Made by a program: the position numbers and the translations under genes. A stretch of 64,000 bases of DNA from Pseudomonas knackmussii B13 (GTDB lineage Bacteria; Pseudomonadota; Gammaproteobacteria; Pseudomonadales; Pseudomonadaceae), in contig NZ_HG322950.1 of NCBI RefSeq assembly GCF_000689415.1, positions 5,339,501 to 5,403,500 on the forward strand. The letters are read 5' to 3'. The first letter of the stretch is position 1. Each line of letters opens with the position of its first letter. Positions 7,547 through 16,249 of this stretch are shown here, piece by piece. The notes beneath the pieces were generated by a model. The model made no database searches. It saw only the letters and a program-made list of their open reading frames with translations, and was not told the origin of the DNA.

Positions 7547-9613
7547 TCAGGACTCGGGGATGGGCTGGAAGGGCGCTTCCTTGTCGGTGCGCTCCTTCTT
7601 GGTCCAGGCGCTGGAGCCGACCTTGATCGAGTACACCAGCACGCTGAGCACCACCAGCAGGAACAGCACGGTGAGGCCGGCGTTGATGTAGGCGTTGACC
7701 ATCACGGCCTGCACCTGCGCCATGTCCTTGGCCGGGGCCAGAACCTGGCCGGCGTCGAGCGCGGCGCCGTATTTCTTCGCCAGGGAGACGAAGCCCACCG
7801 CCGGGTTGCTGTCGAAGATCTTGATCAGCCCCGCCGTGGTGGTGCAGATCAGCAGCCAGGCCGCCGGGAAGGCGGTGACCCAGACGTACTGCTGGCGCTT
7901 CATCTTGATCAGCACGACGGTGGCGAGCATCAGCGCGATACCGGCGAGCATCTGGTTGGAGATGCCGAACAGCGGCCACAGGGTGTTGATGCCGCCCAGC
8001 GGATCGACCACGCCCTGGTACAGCAGCCAGCCCCACAGCGCCACGCAGCCCAGGGTGCCGACGATGTTGGCACCCCAGGAGTCGGTCTTCTTCAGCGCCG
8101 GGACGAAGTTGCCCAGCAGGTCCTGCAGCATGAAGCGTCCGGCGCGAGTGCCGGCGTCCACCGCGGTGAGGATGAACAGCGCCTCGAAGAGGATCGCGAA
8201 GTGGTACCAGAACGCCATGGTGTTCTCGCCCGGCATCACGTTGTGCAGGATGTGCGCGATGCCCACCGCGAGGGTCGGCGCGCCACCGGCACGGGCGAGG
8301 ATGGTGGTTTCACCGATGTCCTTGGCGGTCTGGGTAAGCACGTCCGGGGTGATCACGAAGCCCCAGCTGCTGACGGTCGCGGCGACAGCGTTGACGTCAG
8401 CGCCAACGACAGCCGGCGGGCTGTTCATGGCGAAGTACACGCCCGGCTCGATCACCGAGGCGGCGACCATGGCCATGATCGCCACGAAGGACTCCATCAG
8501 CATGCCGCCGTAGCCGATGTATCGGGCGTCGGGCTCGCGGTTGAGCAGCTTGGGCGTGGTGCCCGAGGAGATCAGCGCGTGGAAGCCGGAAACGGCGCCG
8601 CAGGCGATGGTGATGAACAGGAAGGGGAACAGGGCGCCCTTCCACACCGGGCCGGTGCCGTCGGTGAACTGGGTCAGGGCCGGCATCTTCAACTCCGGCA
8701 TGACGATCAGGATGCCGATGGCCAGGGCGATGATGGTGCCGATCTTCAGGAAGGTCGACAGGTAGTCGCGCGGCGCCAGCAGCAGCCAGACCGGCAACAC
8801 CGAGGCGACGGCGCCGTAGACGATCAGCATCCAGGTGATCTGCACGCCGTTGAAGGTGAACACCGGCGCCCATTCGGGGCTGGCGGCGACCTGCCCGCCC
8901 AGCCAGATCGAGCCCAGCAGCAGGGCCACGCCGATCACCGATATCTCACCCACCGCGCCTGGGCGTAGGTAGCGCATGTACAGGCCCATGAGGATGGCGA
9001 TCGGGATGGTCGCCAGCACGGTGAAGGTCCCCCAGGGGCTGTTGGCCAGGGCCTTCACCACGATCAGGGCGAGCACCGCGAGGATGATGATCATGATCAG
9101 GAAGGTGCCGAACAGGGCGATGGTCCCCGCCACCTGGCCCATTTCCTCGCGCACCAGTTCACCCAGCGAACGGCCGTTACGCCGCGTGGAGATGAACAGG
9201 ATCATGAAGTCCTGCACCGCGCCGGCCAGCACCACGCCGGCGATCAGCCAGAGCGTGCCGGGCAGGTAGCCCATCTGCGCGGCGAGTACCGGACCGACCA
9301 GGGGTCCGGCGCCGGCGATGGCGGCGAAGTGGTGACCGAAGAGGATGTGCTTGTTGGTCGGAACGTAGTCCAGACCATCGTTGTTGAGCACCGCCGGCGT
9401 TGCGCGGTTAGGGTCCAGCTGCATCACCTTGCTGGCGATGAACTGGCTGTAGTAGCGGTAGGCGACTAGATAGATGGCGACTGCTGCGACGACGATCCAC
9501 AGAGCGTTGATGGCTTCGCCGCGGCGCAATGCCACGACTCCCAAGGCACAGGCACCAACTATCGCCACTATCGCCCAGGCGACGTGACGCAGGAGGCTGT
9601 TGTTATTGTTCAT
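7547..9613 (-). CDS. cstA: CstA-family carbon starvation/pyruvate carrier
   Basis: A polytopic inner-membrane protein of 688 aa with roughly 16-18 hydrophobic segments. Early family motifs include YYSQFIASKVM and HILFGHHFAAIAGAGPLVGP. The CstA/BtsT family imports pyruvate (and was first linked to peptide use) under carbon limitation. Its length matches the family. It heads a cstA-yjiX unit with the CobW gene downstream. The start at 9613 (MNNNNSLLRH) has only a weak Shine-Dalgarno. The upstream region has an inverted repeat at 9727-9745 that could bind a regulator. Confidence 0.92.
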   Translation of the reverse strand: MNNNNSLLRHVAWAIVAIVGACALGVVALRRGEAINALWIVVAAVAIYLVAYRYYSQFIASKVMQLDPNRATPAVLNNDGLDYVPTNKHILFGHHFAAIAGAGPLVGPVLAAQMGYLPGTLWLIAGVVLAGAVQDFMILFISTRRNGRSLGELVREEMGQVAGTIALFGTFLIMIIILAVLALIVVKALANSPWGTFTVLATIPIAILMGLYMRYLRPGAVGEISVIGVALLLGSIWLGGQVAASPEWAPVFTFNGVQITWMLIVYGAVASVLPVWLLLAPRDYLSTFLKIGTIIALAIGILIVMPELKMPALTQFTDGTGPVWKGALFPFLFITIACGAVSGFHALISSGTTPKLLNREPDARYIGYGGMLMESFVAIMAMVAASVIEPGVYFAMNSPPAVVGADVNAVAATVSSWGFVITPDVLTQTAKDIGETTILARAGGAPTLAVGIAHILHNVMPGENTMAFWYHFAILFEALFILTAVDAGTRAGRFMLQDLLGNFVPALKKTDSWGANIVGTLGCVALWGWLLYQGVVDPLGGINTLWPLFGISNQMLAGIALMLATVVLIKMKRQQYVWVTAFPAAWLLICTTTAGLIKIFDSNPAVGFVSLAKKYGAALDAGQVLAPAKDMAQVQAVMVNAYINAGLTVLFLLVVLSVLVYSIKVGSSAWTKKERTDKEAPFQPIPES

Positions 9614-9726
9614 GGCGAGGCTTCCGACTGTTTGAAGGGCGAGAATTCGCAGGAAAATTCTAGTCCTTTCCTACAAACCATTTATACGACCTTAGTCTAT
9701 AGGCCTTACAGCGATATTGCCGGTCT

Positions 9727-9745
9727 TCCTACAGCGATTGTAGGA
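9727..9745. promoter_or_regulatory. Inverted repeat in the cstA-PilZ intergenic region
   Basis: TCCTACA-GCGAT-TGTAGGA is a perfect 7-bp inverted repeat with a 5-nt centre, lying 114 nt upstream of cstA and 122 nt upstream of the PilZ gene. A related TCCTACAAAC occurs closer to cstA, near 9667. It may be an operator or a small hairpin. I do not recognise the binding protein. Confidence 0.4.
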
Positions 9746-9866
9746 CGCCGCATCCGTCTATTCCGGGCATCCCGGCGCAGCGAAGTGCGCCGAAAGCCGC
9801 TCGCCACGGCGGTCTGCGGGCAGCTTGGCTATAGTGATGCAACCAGACCGGCCGGAGAGCCCGCAG

Positions 9867-10241
9867 ATGAGCGATGACCATGCCGAACGGCGGCGTTTCA
9901 GCCGTATCGCCTTCGACGCCAGCACCGAAATCAGCCAGGGCGAGCACCGCTGGAAAGCCGAGTTGCTCGACCTGTCGTTACAGGGGGTGCTGGTGGAGCG
10001 CCCGGAGCACTTCGAGGGCAGCACCGGGCAAGCCTTCCAGGTGAGGATCTACCTGGGCTTCGACGCCAACGTCTACATGGACGCGGAGCTGGCCTGGGAA
10101 CGCGAAGGCCTGCTCGGCTTCAACTGCCGGCACATCGACCTGGACTCCATCAGCCACCTGCGCCGCCTGGTGGAGCTCAACCTGGGGGATGAGTCGCTGC
10201 TCGAACGCGAGCTGACTTTGCTGGGTGAGCCGGAGGCGTAG
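9867..10241 (+). CDS. mapZ: PilZ-domain c-di-GMP adaptor, MapZ-like
   Basis: A single-domain PilZ protein of 124 aa very like the P. aeruginosa protein known as MapZ (PA4608), which on binding c-di-GMP inhibits the chemotaxis methyltransferase CheR1. The RxxxR motif is in RRRFSRIAF near the N-terminus, and the D/NxSxxG motif appears as DLSLQG. The C-terminal stretch HIDLDSISHLRRLVELNLGD is, to my memory, identical to the P. aeruginosa protein. The start at 9867 (MSDDHAERRR) follows GGAGAG. It is transcribed away from cstA and converges on radA. Confidence 0.85.
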   Translation: MSDDHAERRRFSRIAFDASTEISQGEHRWKAELLDLSLQGVLVERPEHFEGSTGQAFQVRIYLGFDANVYMDAELAWEREGLLGFNCRHIDLDSISHLRRLVELNLGDESLLERELTLLGEPEA

Positions 10242-10248
10242 GGCGTAC

Positions 10249-10264
10249 AACCGCTCGCGGTTTT
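10249..10264 (+). terminator. Possible short terminator
   Basis: AACCGC-TC-GCGGTT followed by TT lies just after the PilZ gene stop. It is a perfect but short stem with a short U-run, so it is a weak candidate. Confidence 0.35.
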
Positions 10265-10315
10265 ACGCCGATACACAGCCGTCGCCGACTGCGCCGAGAT
10301 CAACCGCGAAGAACG

Positions 10316-11689
10316 CTACTCGAACAACGCATCCAGCGCCTGCTCCAGACGCGTCACCGGGATCACCTGCAGGCCGGCCGGCGCCTCCTTGGGCGCATTG
10401 CCTTGCGGCACGATGGCGCGCTTGAAGCCATGCTTGGCCGCCTCTTTCAGGCGTTCCTGGCCGCTGGGCACCGGGCGGACTTCGCCGGATAGCCCCACCT
10501 CGCCGAACACCAGCAACTGGTGATCCAGTGGACGGTTGCGCAGGCTCGACATCACTGCTGCCATCAGCGCGAGGTCGGAGGCCGTCTCCAGCACTTTCAC
10601 CCCGCCCACCACGTTGAGGAACACGTCCTGGTCGTAGGTCGGGATGCCTCCGTGGCGGTGCAGCACCGCTAGCAGCATGGCCAGGCGGTTCTGGTCCAGG
10701 CCCAGGGTCACGCGGCGCGGGTTGGCCATGTGGCTGGTGTCGACCAGCGCCTGCACCTCCACCAGCATCGGCCGCGAGCCCTCCCAGGTAGCCATGACCA
10801 CGCTGCCGGGCACCGACTCCTGGGCGCGAGTGAGGAAGATCGCCGAAGGGTTGGAGACTTCCTTCAGGCCGCGGTCGGTCATTGCGAACACGCCCAATTC
10901 ATTGACCGCGCCGAAGCGGTTCTTCACCGCGCGCAGCAGGCGCAGGCGGCCGTCGGACTCGCCCTCGAAATACAGCACGGTGTCGACCATGTGTTCGAGC
11001 ACGCGCGGGCCGGCCAGCGCGCCTTCCTTGGTGACGTGGCCGACCAGGAAGATCGCCGTGCCGCTCTGCTTGGCGAAACGCACCAGCAGCGCCGCGCTCT
11101 CGCGCACCTGGGCGACGCCGCCGGGGGCGGACTGCAGCTGCTCGGTGAAGATGGTCTGGATCGAGTCGATCACCATCACCTTCGGTTGCTCCTGGCGAGC
11201 CGTGGAGATGATGCTTTCGATGCAGGTCTCGGTCATGACCTTGAGCTTGTCTTCCGGCAGGCCCAGGCGGCGCGCGCGCATGGCGACCTGCTGCTGCGAC
11301 TCTTCGCCGGTGACGTAGAGCGCCGGCAGACGCGTGGCGATGTTGCACAGGGTCTGTAGGAGGATGGTCGACTTGCCGATGCCCGGGTCGCCGCCGATCA
11401 GCACCACCGAGCCATCCACCAAGCCGCCGCCGAGCACGCGGTCGAGTTCGTTGGAGGCCGTGGAGAAGCGCGGCATCTCTTCGATGCTGACTTCGGCGAG
11501 GGTCTTGATGTTGGCCTGCTGCCCGGCCCAGCCGCCGCGCCCGGAACTCCCGGTGCCGCCGGTGGGCGTGTTGTCGATGACGGTTTCGACCAAGGTATTC
11601 CAGGCACCGCAGTCAGCACACTGGCCGGCCCATTTGGGGAAAGTGGCACCGCACTCGGTGCAGCCGTACATACGCTTGGCCTTGGCCAT
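10316..11689 (-). CDS. radA: DNA repair protein RadA
   Basis: A protein of 457 aa of the RadA/Sms family, a DnaB-like RecA-family ATPase that drives branch migration during recombinational repair. It shows the N-terminal zinc finger CTECGATFPKWAGQCADC, Walker A GGDPGIGKST, the RadA-specific KNRFG motif (AVKNRFGAVNE), and the C-terminal Lon-protease-like domain with GLSGEVRPV. The start at 11689 (MAKAKRMYG) follows GGAG. An upstream in-frame extension lacks family similarity. The gene converges with the PilZ gene. Confidence 0.97.
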   Translation of the reverse strand: MAKAKRMYGCTECGATFPKWAGQCADCGAWNTLVETVIDNTPTGGTGSSGRGGWAGQQANIKTLAEVSIEEMPRFSTASNELDRVLGGGLVDGSVVLIGGDPGIGKSTILLQTLCNIATRLPALYVTGEESQQQVAMRARRLGLPEDKLKVMTETCIESIISTARQEQPKVMVIDSIQTIFTEQLQSAPGGVAQVRESAALLVRFAKQSGTAIFLVGHVTKEGALAGPRVLEHMVDTVLYFEGESDGRLRLLRAVKNRFGAVNELGVFAMTDRGLKEVSNPSAIFLTRAQESVPGSVVMATWEGSRPMLVEVQALVDTSHMANPRRVTLGLDQNRLAMLLAVLHRHGGIPTYDQDVFLNVVGGVKVLETASDLALMAAVMSSLRNRPLDHQLLVFGEVGLSGEVRPVPSGQERLKEAAKHGFKRAIVPQGNAPKEAPAGLQVIPVTRLEQALDALFE

Positions 11690-11821
11690 GGGGGCGGACT
11701 CCGTCGTAGTGCCGGCGAGAAGGAGCCGGCAATTGAAGCGGGCGATCTTAGCACCCCGGATCGCCAGCTCGCAGAGCAGGCATATCCCGGTCGCACACGC
11801 CGTCATGCACTCCCTCAAAAA

Positions 11822-11850
11822 ACAAAAAGGAGGTCATCGACCTCCCTTTC
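11822..11850 (-). terminator. Rho-independent terminator
   Basis: On the minus strand GGGAGGTCGATGACCTCC is followed by TTTTTGTTTTTT. It lies just after the stop of the small lipoprotein gene and before radA, and separates the two transcripts. Confidence 0.85.
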
Positions 11851-11868
11851 AGGATCCGCAATACGCGA

Positions 11869-12282
11869 TCAAGTCCGCCTGACCATCAACTGCATCAGAT
11901 GGCCCTTGATTCGGAAGCAAAGTTCGCGAGTCTGGAACTCGGACTTCGGCATCAGGACGCTATTGATGTCTTCGCCAACGGCGTCTTTCACCCGCTGGTA
12001 CTTCGCCTGAGCCGCATCCAACTTCTTGAGCTCAGCTTGGTACCTGTTATAGGACGCCTTGCTGTAAACCTGCATGGTTTCCAGTTGCTGACGGCATTCC
12101 TTGAGGCTTTTCGCTTGAGCGTCTTCGGCCTTAGGCTCAACGGCAGTCTGCTGGATAATGATCGGCGCTGGCGCGCGGACGGGTGCTGGCTCCGGCGCAG
12201 CTACGACAACAGTCTCCGGCGTCTTCTGCGCGCATCCGGCCAACAAGACAAAGCTCAATCCCGCGATAGAAAGTTTATGCAT
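11869..12282 (-). CDS. Small putative lipoprotein
   Basis: A protein of 137 aa with a lipoprotein signal (hydrophobic residues 5-15, lipobox LLAGC, Cys17), a proline- and alanine-rich linker, then a charged helical region likely to form a coiled coil (about residues 55-100). I recognise no domain. It should be anchored in the envelope. It is monocistronic, with its own terminator downstream. The sequence before it is unusually poor in genes. Confidence 0.65.
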   Translation of the reverse strand: MHKLSIAGLSFVLLAGCAQKTPETVVVAAPEPAPVRAPAPIIIQQTAVEPKAEDAQAKSLKECRQQLETMQVYSKASYNRYQAELKKLDAAQAKYQRVKDAVGEDINSVLMPKSEFQTRELCFRIKGHLMQLMVRRT

Positions 12283-12944
12283 GCGTCTCTTCTCTATGAC
12301 TCATCTGCGTCAGTCAATTCCGTGAGCTGGGCGCCTTGAGGCGGAAAGCGTTTCATTGCCCAAATCCCGCCCAATCGCCTGGCCATTTCGCCGTTGTGAA
12401 TTCGATGAGTGACTTTATGGTGATGGGGCGTTCAGCTCGGACGCCATACATCGACAGGCCATCAACCTGATATAGAGCGAACATCTCGCAGCCCGACTTT
12501 GCCCAAACAGCCCGGCAAGCCAATTACCCCGAGACTCAATACGAGCCGCCTTATAAAGGCTTCCTGCAATTGCTCCATTGAAAGAGGCCGGGCGGCGGAC
12601 AAACGCGTTAACAAGAGTGCCCGCCACCAGCCGATAGCTCTGCATTACCATTATGTATTTTTCGATATGGGCTGGCTTGTCAGAAAAGTCTGTAAAACAA
12701 TGACTTTTCCGTCGAACTATTCACTCAAGCGGCAATACCGAGCACCAGTGCGCGCCACACTTGCGCCCCATGAATAGCGCCATCCAGCCAGACGCAATTC
12801 CATCTCCTGAAAATTCAACGCCGCTATAACGAACGCAGGCCCACCGGGCGCTAGTGCCCGGTGAGCCTGTCATTGAAACCCTTGCGTTCGTCGAGAAGCC
12901 TTTAGCCTCGTCGCCCAGCGAGAAAGCCGGGAGTGCGATGCGCC
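12283..12944. other. Gene-poor 660-bp stretch
   Basis: No frame here gives a convincing protein. A 78-codon minus frame (12415-12651) and a 92-codon plus frame (12499-12777) lack ribosome sites and recognisable content, and the base composition is visibly less GC-rich than the flanks. A hairpin CACCGGGC/GCCCGGTG at 12842-12863 lies after the next minus-strand gene and may be an inefficient terminator or processing site. The stretch could be decayed accessory DNA or hold an unrecognised RNA. Confidence 0.5.
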
Positions 12945-13193
12945 TCAGCAGGCAATGCCCAGGCGCCGATATTGGCTTTCCATGTCGTGACGCAGACCTT
13001 CGCGGCGCATCAGCAGCGCGGCCAGCGAGCCGTCGGGGCGCTCGATGCCCTCCTCGACACGGCTGATGCGCTGGTCCAGCAGCTCGTATTGCAGCTTCAG
13101 TCGCACCAGGCGCTCCTGCGCCGGGCGGGCGCCTGCGTCGGTGGTAGCGGATTTGCGGGTGAACTGGTTGAAGGGGCGAGATGCTTTGAGCAT
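12945..13193 (-). CDS. Small hypothetical protein, YdcH-like coiled coil
   Basis: A protein of 82 aa starting MLKASRPFNQ. Residues 30-80 are charged and helical (RLVRLKLQYELLDQRISRVE), resembling the short YdcH/DUF465 helical-hairpin proteins, including the one encoded 77 nt upstream on the same strand. No enzymatic motif is seen. It may be a paralogue co-transcribed with that neighbour. The start at 13193 is chosen by position, because the longer frame upstream runs back into the preceding gene. Confidence 0.6.
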   Translation of the reverse strand: MLKASRPFNQFTRKSATTDAGARPAQERLVRLKLQYELLDQRISRVEEGIERPDGSLAALLMRREGLRHDMESQYRRLGIAC

Positions 13194-13269
13194 GACTAGA
13201 CACCAGTTGGAAAATGGATAACCGGAGCCTACTCCCGCCCCTGGTGAGTACCCTTGACGCTCGTCAAGG

Positions 13270-13512
13270 TCAGGTCGATCGCTGCAGCAGTTCGGCAATC
13301 TCGTCCTTCAGGGTGACGCGTTGCAGTTTGAGGCTGTTGAGCGCGAGGTCATCCATCGCTTCGCGGCCGTCCTCGACGTCGTAGATCTTGCGGTCCAGCT
13401 CCTCGTAGGTGCCGGCCAGGCGGGTGAATTGGGCGTTTTCCTCGATCAGGCGGGCCATCTTGGCGCGTTGCTCGGGAAACTCGCGGGCCAGCGGGTGGTG
13501 CTCGAGTGGCAT
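13270..13512 (-). CDS. YdcH family (DUF465) protein
   Basis: A protein of 80 aa with the YdcH-type pattern: HHPLAREFPEQRAKMARL at the N-terminus, then FTRLAGTYEELDRKIYDVE and a C-terminal LKLQRVTLKDEIAELLQR helix. Family members are short helical-hairpin proteins of unknown function. The start at 13512 has AGGAGG shortly upstream. It is followed by a second, more divergent relative. Confidence 0.78.
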   Translation of the reverse strand: MPLEHHPLAREFPEQRAKMARLIEENAQFTRLAGTYEELDRKIYDVEDGREAMDDLALNSLKLQRVTLKDEIAELLQRST

Positions 13513-13696
13513 GGCAGACCTCCTCTGCGGGGTGGATTTCCCTACAGCCTAGTCCAGCGCCGAAATTCGCCCATAACCGCCGGTCTTGCCGCCAAGGCCT
13601 GGAAATCCTCCCCTGGCCCCGCGCCGGGGCTGCTCTGCCGCAGTCGGGCCGCTACACTGGCGCCTGTCCCCCTCTGTTTACGAAAGGAGTCTGTGC

Positions 13697-14098
13697 ATGA
13701 GTCTGCTTAGCGAGTTCAAGGCCTTCGCGGTCAAGGGCAACGTGGTCGACATGGCCGTCGGTATCATCATCGGCGCCGCCTTCGGCAAGATCGTCTCGTC
13801 CTTCGTCGGCGACGTGATCATGCCGCCGATCGGCCTGTTGATCGGCGGGGTCGACTTCTCCAGCCTGGCCATCACCCTCAAGGCCGCCGAAGGCAACGCG
13901 CCGGCCGTGGTACTGGGTTACGGCAAGTTCATCCAGACCTGCCTGGACTTCCTGATCGTCGCTTTCGCCATCTTCATGGGCGTGAAGGCGATCAACCGCT
14001 TCAAACGCGAGGAAGAAGCCGCGCCGGCGGCGCCGACCAAGGACCAGGAACTGCTCACCGAGATCCGCGACCTGCTGAAGAACCAGAACCGCTCCTGA
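13697..14098 (+). CDS. mscL: Large-conductance mechanosensitive channel
   Basis: MscL of 133 aa, an inner-membrane pentamer that opens under high membrane tension to release solutes during osmotic downshock. It has the N-terminal amphipathic segment SLLSEFKAFAVKGNVVDMAV, TM1 with IIGAAFGKIVSSFV, a periplasmic loop, TM2 with LDFLIVAFAIFMGVKAINR, and a charged cytoplasmic C-terminal helix. AAAGGAGT lies upstream. A strong bidirectional terminator follows, shared with the converging fpr gene. Confidence 0.96.
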   Translation: MSLLSEFKAFAVKGNVVDMAVGIIIGAAFGKIVSSFVGDVIMPPIGLLIGGVDFSSLAITLKAAEGNAPAVVLGYGKFIQTCLDFLIVAFAIFMGVKAINRFKREEEAAPAAPTKDQELLTEIRDLLKNQNRS

Positions 14099-14115
14099 CG
14101 CGCAGGCAGAAATGC

Positions 14116-14140
14116 AAAAGGGCCCCATCGGGGCCCTTTT
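14116..14140. terminator. Bidirectional terminator between mscL and fpr
   Basis: AAAAGGGCCCC-ATC-GGGGCCCTTTT is a near-perfect palindrome flanked by A and T runs, placed between two converging genes, so it can work for both. Confidence 0.9.
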
Positions 14141-14153
14141 CGATGGCGTTGCG

Positions 14154-14930
14154 CTACCAGTAGTTCTCCACCGCGATCTGCCCCGGCTTGCGCGTCAGCG
14201 CCAGGTTCATGCCGCGACCCTTCAGCACCGCGCGGGTGTCCTCGATCATCTGCGGGTTGCCGCAGATCATCACCCGCGAATGCTCCGGCGACAGTTCCAG
14301 GCAGGCCGCGCGCTCCAGCTCGCCGCTCTCGATCAGCGTGGTGATGCGCCCGTTCAGGCAGCCGGGCACCTGCTCGCGGGTCACCACCGGGATGAACTGC
14401 AGCTTGTGCGCGTACTCGGCCAGGTACTCGCGCTGCGCCAGCCCGGCGATCAGCTCGCGGTAGGCCAGTTCCTTTTCCTCGCGGGCGCTGTAGACCAGCT
14501 TGATGGTCTCGAAGCGCTCCCACACCTCGAAGTCCTGGAGGATTGACAGGAAGGGCGCAAGCCCCGTGCCGGTGGCCAGCAGCCAGAGGTCGCGGCCGTC
14601 GGGGAAGCGGTCGAGGGTGAGGAAGCCGAAGGCCTGGCGATCGACCAGCAGTTGGTCGCCCTCGCGCAAGCGGCTCAGCTCGCTGGTGAATTCGCCGCCG
14701 GGCACCACGATGGAGAAGAACTCCAGGTACTCGTCGAACGGCGAGGACACCATCGAATAGGCGCGCCAGACGATACTGCCGCTTTCCTTGCGCACACCCA
14801 GGCGGGCGAACTGCCCGGCGCGGAAACGGAAGCCCGCGTCGCGCGTGGTGCGCAGGGTGAACAGGCTGGGCGTCAGGGTCTGCACGTCTGTCAGCGTCTG
14901 ACGGGTGAACTTCTCTTCGCTGGCGGTCAT
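14154..14930 (-). CDS. fpr: Ferredoxin-NADP(+) reductase
   Basis: FAD-dependent reductase of 258 aa, the usual length of Pseudomonas Fpr, which moves electrons between NADPH and ferredoxin/flavodoxin and supports oxidative-stress and iron responses. The FAD-binding motif is WRAYSMVSSP, the NADP domain has ATGTGLAPF, and the C-terminal region has MICGNPQMI and ends AVENYW. The start at 14930 has GGAGCGGAG upstream. It converges with mscL and is divergent from rlmG. Confidence 0.95.
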   Translation of the reverse strand: MTASEEKFTRQTLTDVQTLTPSLFTLRTTRDAGFRFRAGQFARLGVRKESGSIVWRAYSMVSSPFDEYLEFFSIVVPGGEFTSELSRLREGDQLLVDRQAFGFLTLDRFPDGRDLWLLATGTGLAPFLSILQDFEVWERFETIKLVYSAREEKELAYRELIAGLAQREYLAEYAHKLQFIPVVTREQVPGCLNGRITTLIESGELERAACLELSPEHSRVMICGNPQMIEDTRAVLKGRGMNLALTRKPGQIAVENYW

Positions 14931-15051
14931 ACTCCGCTCCCGATTCCATCTCTGCCTACAGTTTCTCCCATCGCAGGTGCGAGAAACACCGCCAGAAAAC
15001 AGGGCCTTTGCCGCAATCGGCAGCCGCCCTGACCTGGCGCAACGAAAAGCG

Positions 15052-16182
15052 ATGCCCATGCCGACCTTCCTCACGCCCTTCGCCGAACTCGACCTGATCC
15101 GCCAGCCGGAGCAACACAACGACCCGCTGCAGGCGTTCGACGCCGCCGACGAATACCTGCTGCGCCAGGTGGTCGCCGACGGCCTGGCCGAAGGCCGCCG
15201 CGTGCTGGTGCTCAACGACGCCTTCGGCGCGCTGGCCGCCGGCCTCGCCGGGCATGCGCGGGTGACCAGCAGCGGCGATTCCTTCCTCGCCGCCCTGGCC
15301 CTGCAGAAAAACCTCGCCCGCAACGGCCTGGCGGAAGACGCGGTGACCTTCGTGCCGGCCAGCGCGACCCCGACCGGCCCGTTCGACCTGGTGCTGCTGC
15401 GCGTGCCCAAGACCCTCGCCCTGCTGGAGGAACAGCTGATCCGCCTGCACGGCCAGCTCGCGCCCGGCGCGCGGGTGATCGCCGGGGCGATGATCAAGCA
15501 CCTGCCGCGCGCCGCTGGTGACCTCATGGAGAAGTACATCGGCCCGGTGCAGGCCTCGCTGGCGGAGAAGAAAGCTCGCCTGCTATTCGCCACGCCTGTG
15601 GATAAAGCGGCGGTGGTATCGCCCTACCCCACTCGCTACAAGCTCGACAAACCCGCGCTGGAGTTCATCAACCACGCCAACGTGTTCTGCCGCGAAGGCC
15701 TGGACATCGGCACCCGCGCCTTCCTCCCGCACCTGCCGCAAGGCCTGGGCCGCGCGCGGGTCGCCGACCTCGGCTGCGGCAACGGCGTGCTCGCCATCGC
15801 CAGCGCCCTGGCCAACCCGGACGCGCACTACACGCTGGTCGACGAATCCTTCATGGCCGTGCAGTCGGCGCAGGAAAACTGGCGCGCGGCCCTTGGCGAG
15901 CGCGAAGCCGAATTCCGCGCCGCCGACGGCCTGGCCGGGCAACCGGAGAACTCGCTGGACCTGGTGCTGTGCAACCCGCCCTTCCACCAGCAACAGGTGG
16001 TCGGCGATTTCCTCGCCTGGCGCATGTTCCAGCAGGCGCGCCATGCGCTGGTTACCGGCGGCCAGCTGTGGATAGTCGGCAACCGCCACCTGGGCTACCA
16101 CGCCAAGCTCAAGCGCCTGTTCCGCGGCGTGGAGCAGGTGGCGGCAAACCCGAAATTCGTGGTGCTCAAGGCCAGCAAGTGA
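15052..16182 (+). CDS. rlmG: 23S rRNA (guanine-N2) methyltransferase RlmG
   Basis: A protein of 376 aa (374 if the second Met at 15058 is used) of the RsmC/RlmG family. It has two methyltransferase-like domains, the N-terminal one without the catalytic motifs. The C-terminal domain has the SAM site VADLGCGNGVLAIAS and the catalytic NPPF loop (LVLCNPPFHQQ). The N-terminus (LIRQPEQ...LQAFDAADEYLL) matches RlmG, which makes m2G1835 in 23S rRNA. No good Shine-Dalgarno distinguishes the two starts. It is divergent from fpr. Confidence 0.88.
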   Translation: MPMPTFLTPFAELDLIRQPEQHNDPLQAFDAADEYLLRQVVADGLAEGRRVLVLNDAFGALAAGLAGHARVTSSGDSFLAALALQKNLARNGLAEDAVTFVPASATPTGPFDLVLLRVPKTLALLEEQLIRLHGQLAPGARVIAGAMIKHLPRAAGDLMEKYIGPVQASLAEKKARLLFATPVDKAAVVSPYPTRYKLDKPALEFINHANVFCREGLDIGTRAFLPHLPQGLGRARVADLGCGNGVLAIASALANPDAHYTLVDESFMAVQSAQENWRAALGEREAEFRAADGLAGQPENSLDLVLCNPPFHQQQVVGDFLAWRMFQQARHALVTGGQLWIVGNRHLGYHAKLKRLFRGVEQVAANPKFVVLKASK

Positions 16183-16249
16183 CCTGTTGCCTGGCGGCCG
16201 CGCCGGGAGCAGGATGCGCGAACCCCATCGCGAGCCAGGAAGCCCCGCC

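Noticed and set aside
12415..12777. Frames of 78 and 92 codons on opposite strands, the latter containing NYSLKRQYRAPV
   Set aside because: No ribosome site, no recognised domain, and mutual overlap. The SLKRQ-like tail is reminiscent of dispersed repeats but not enough to name one.
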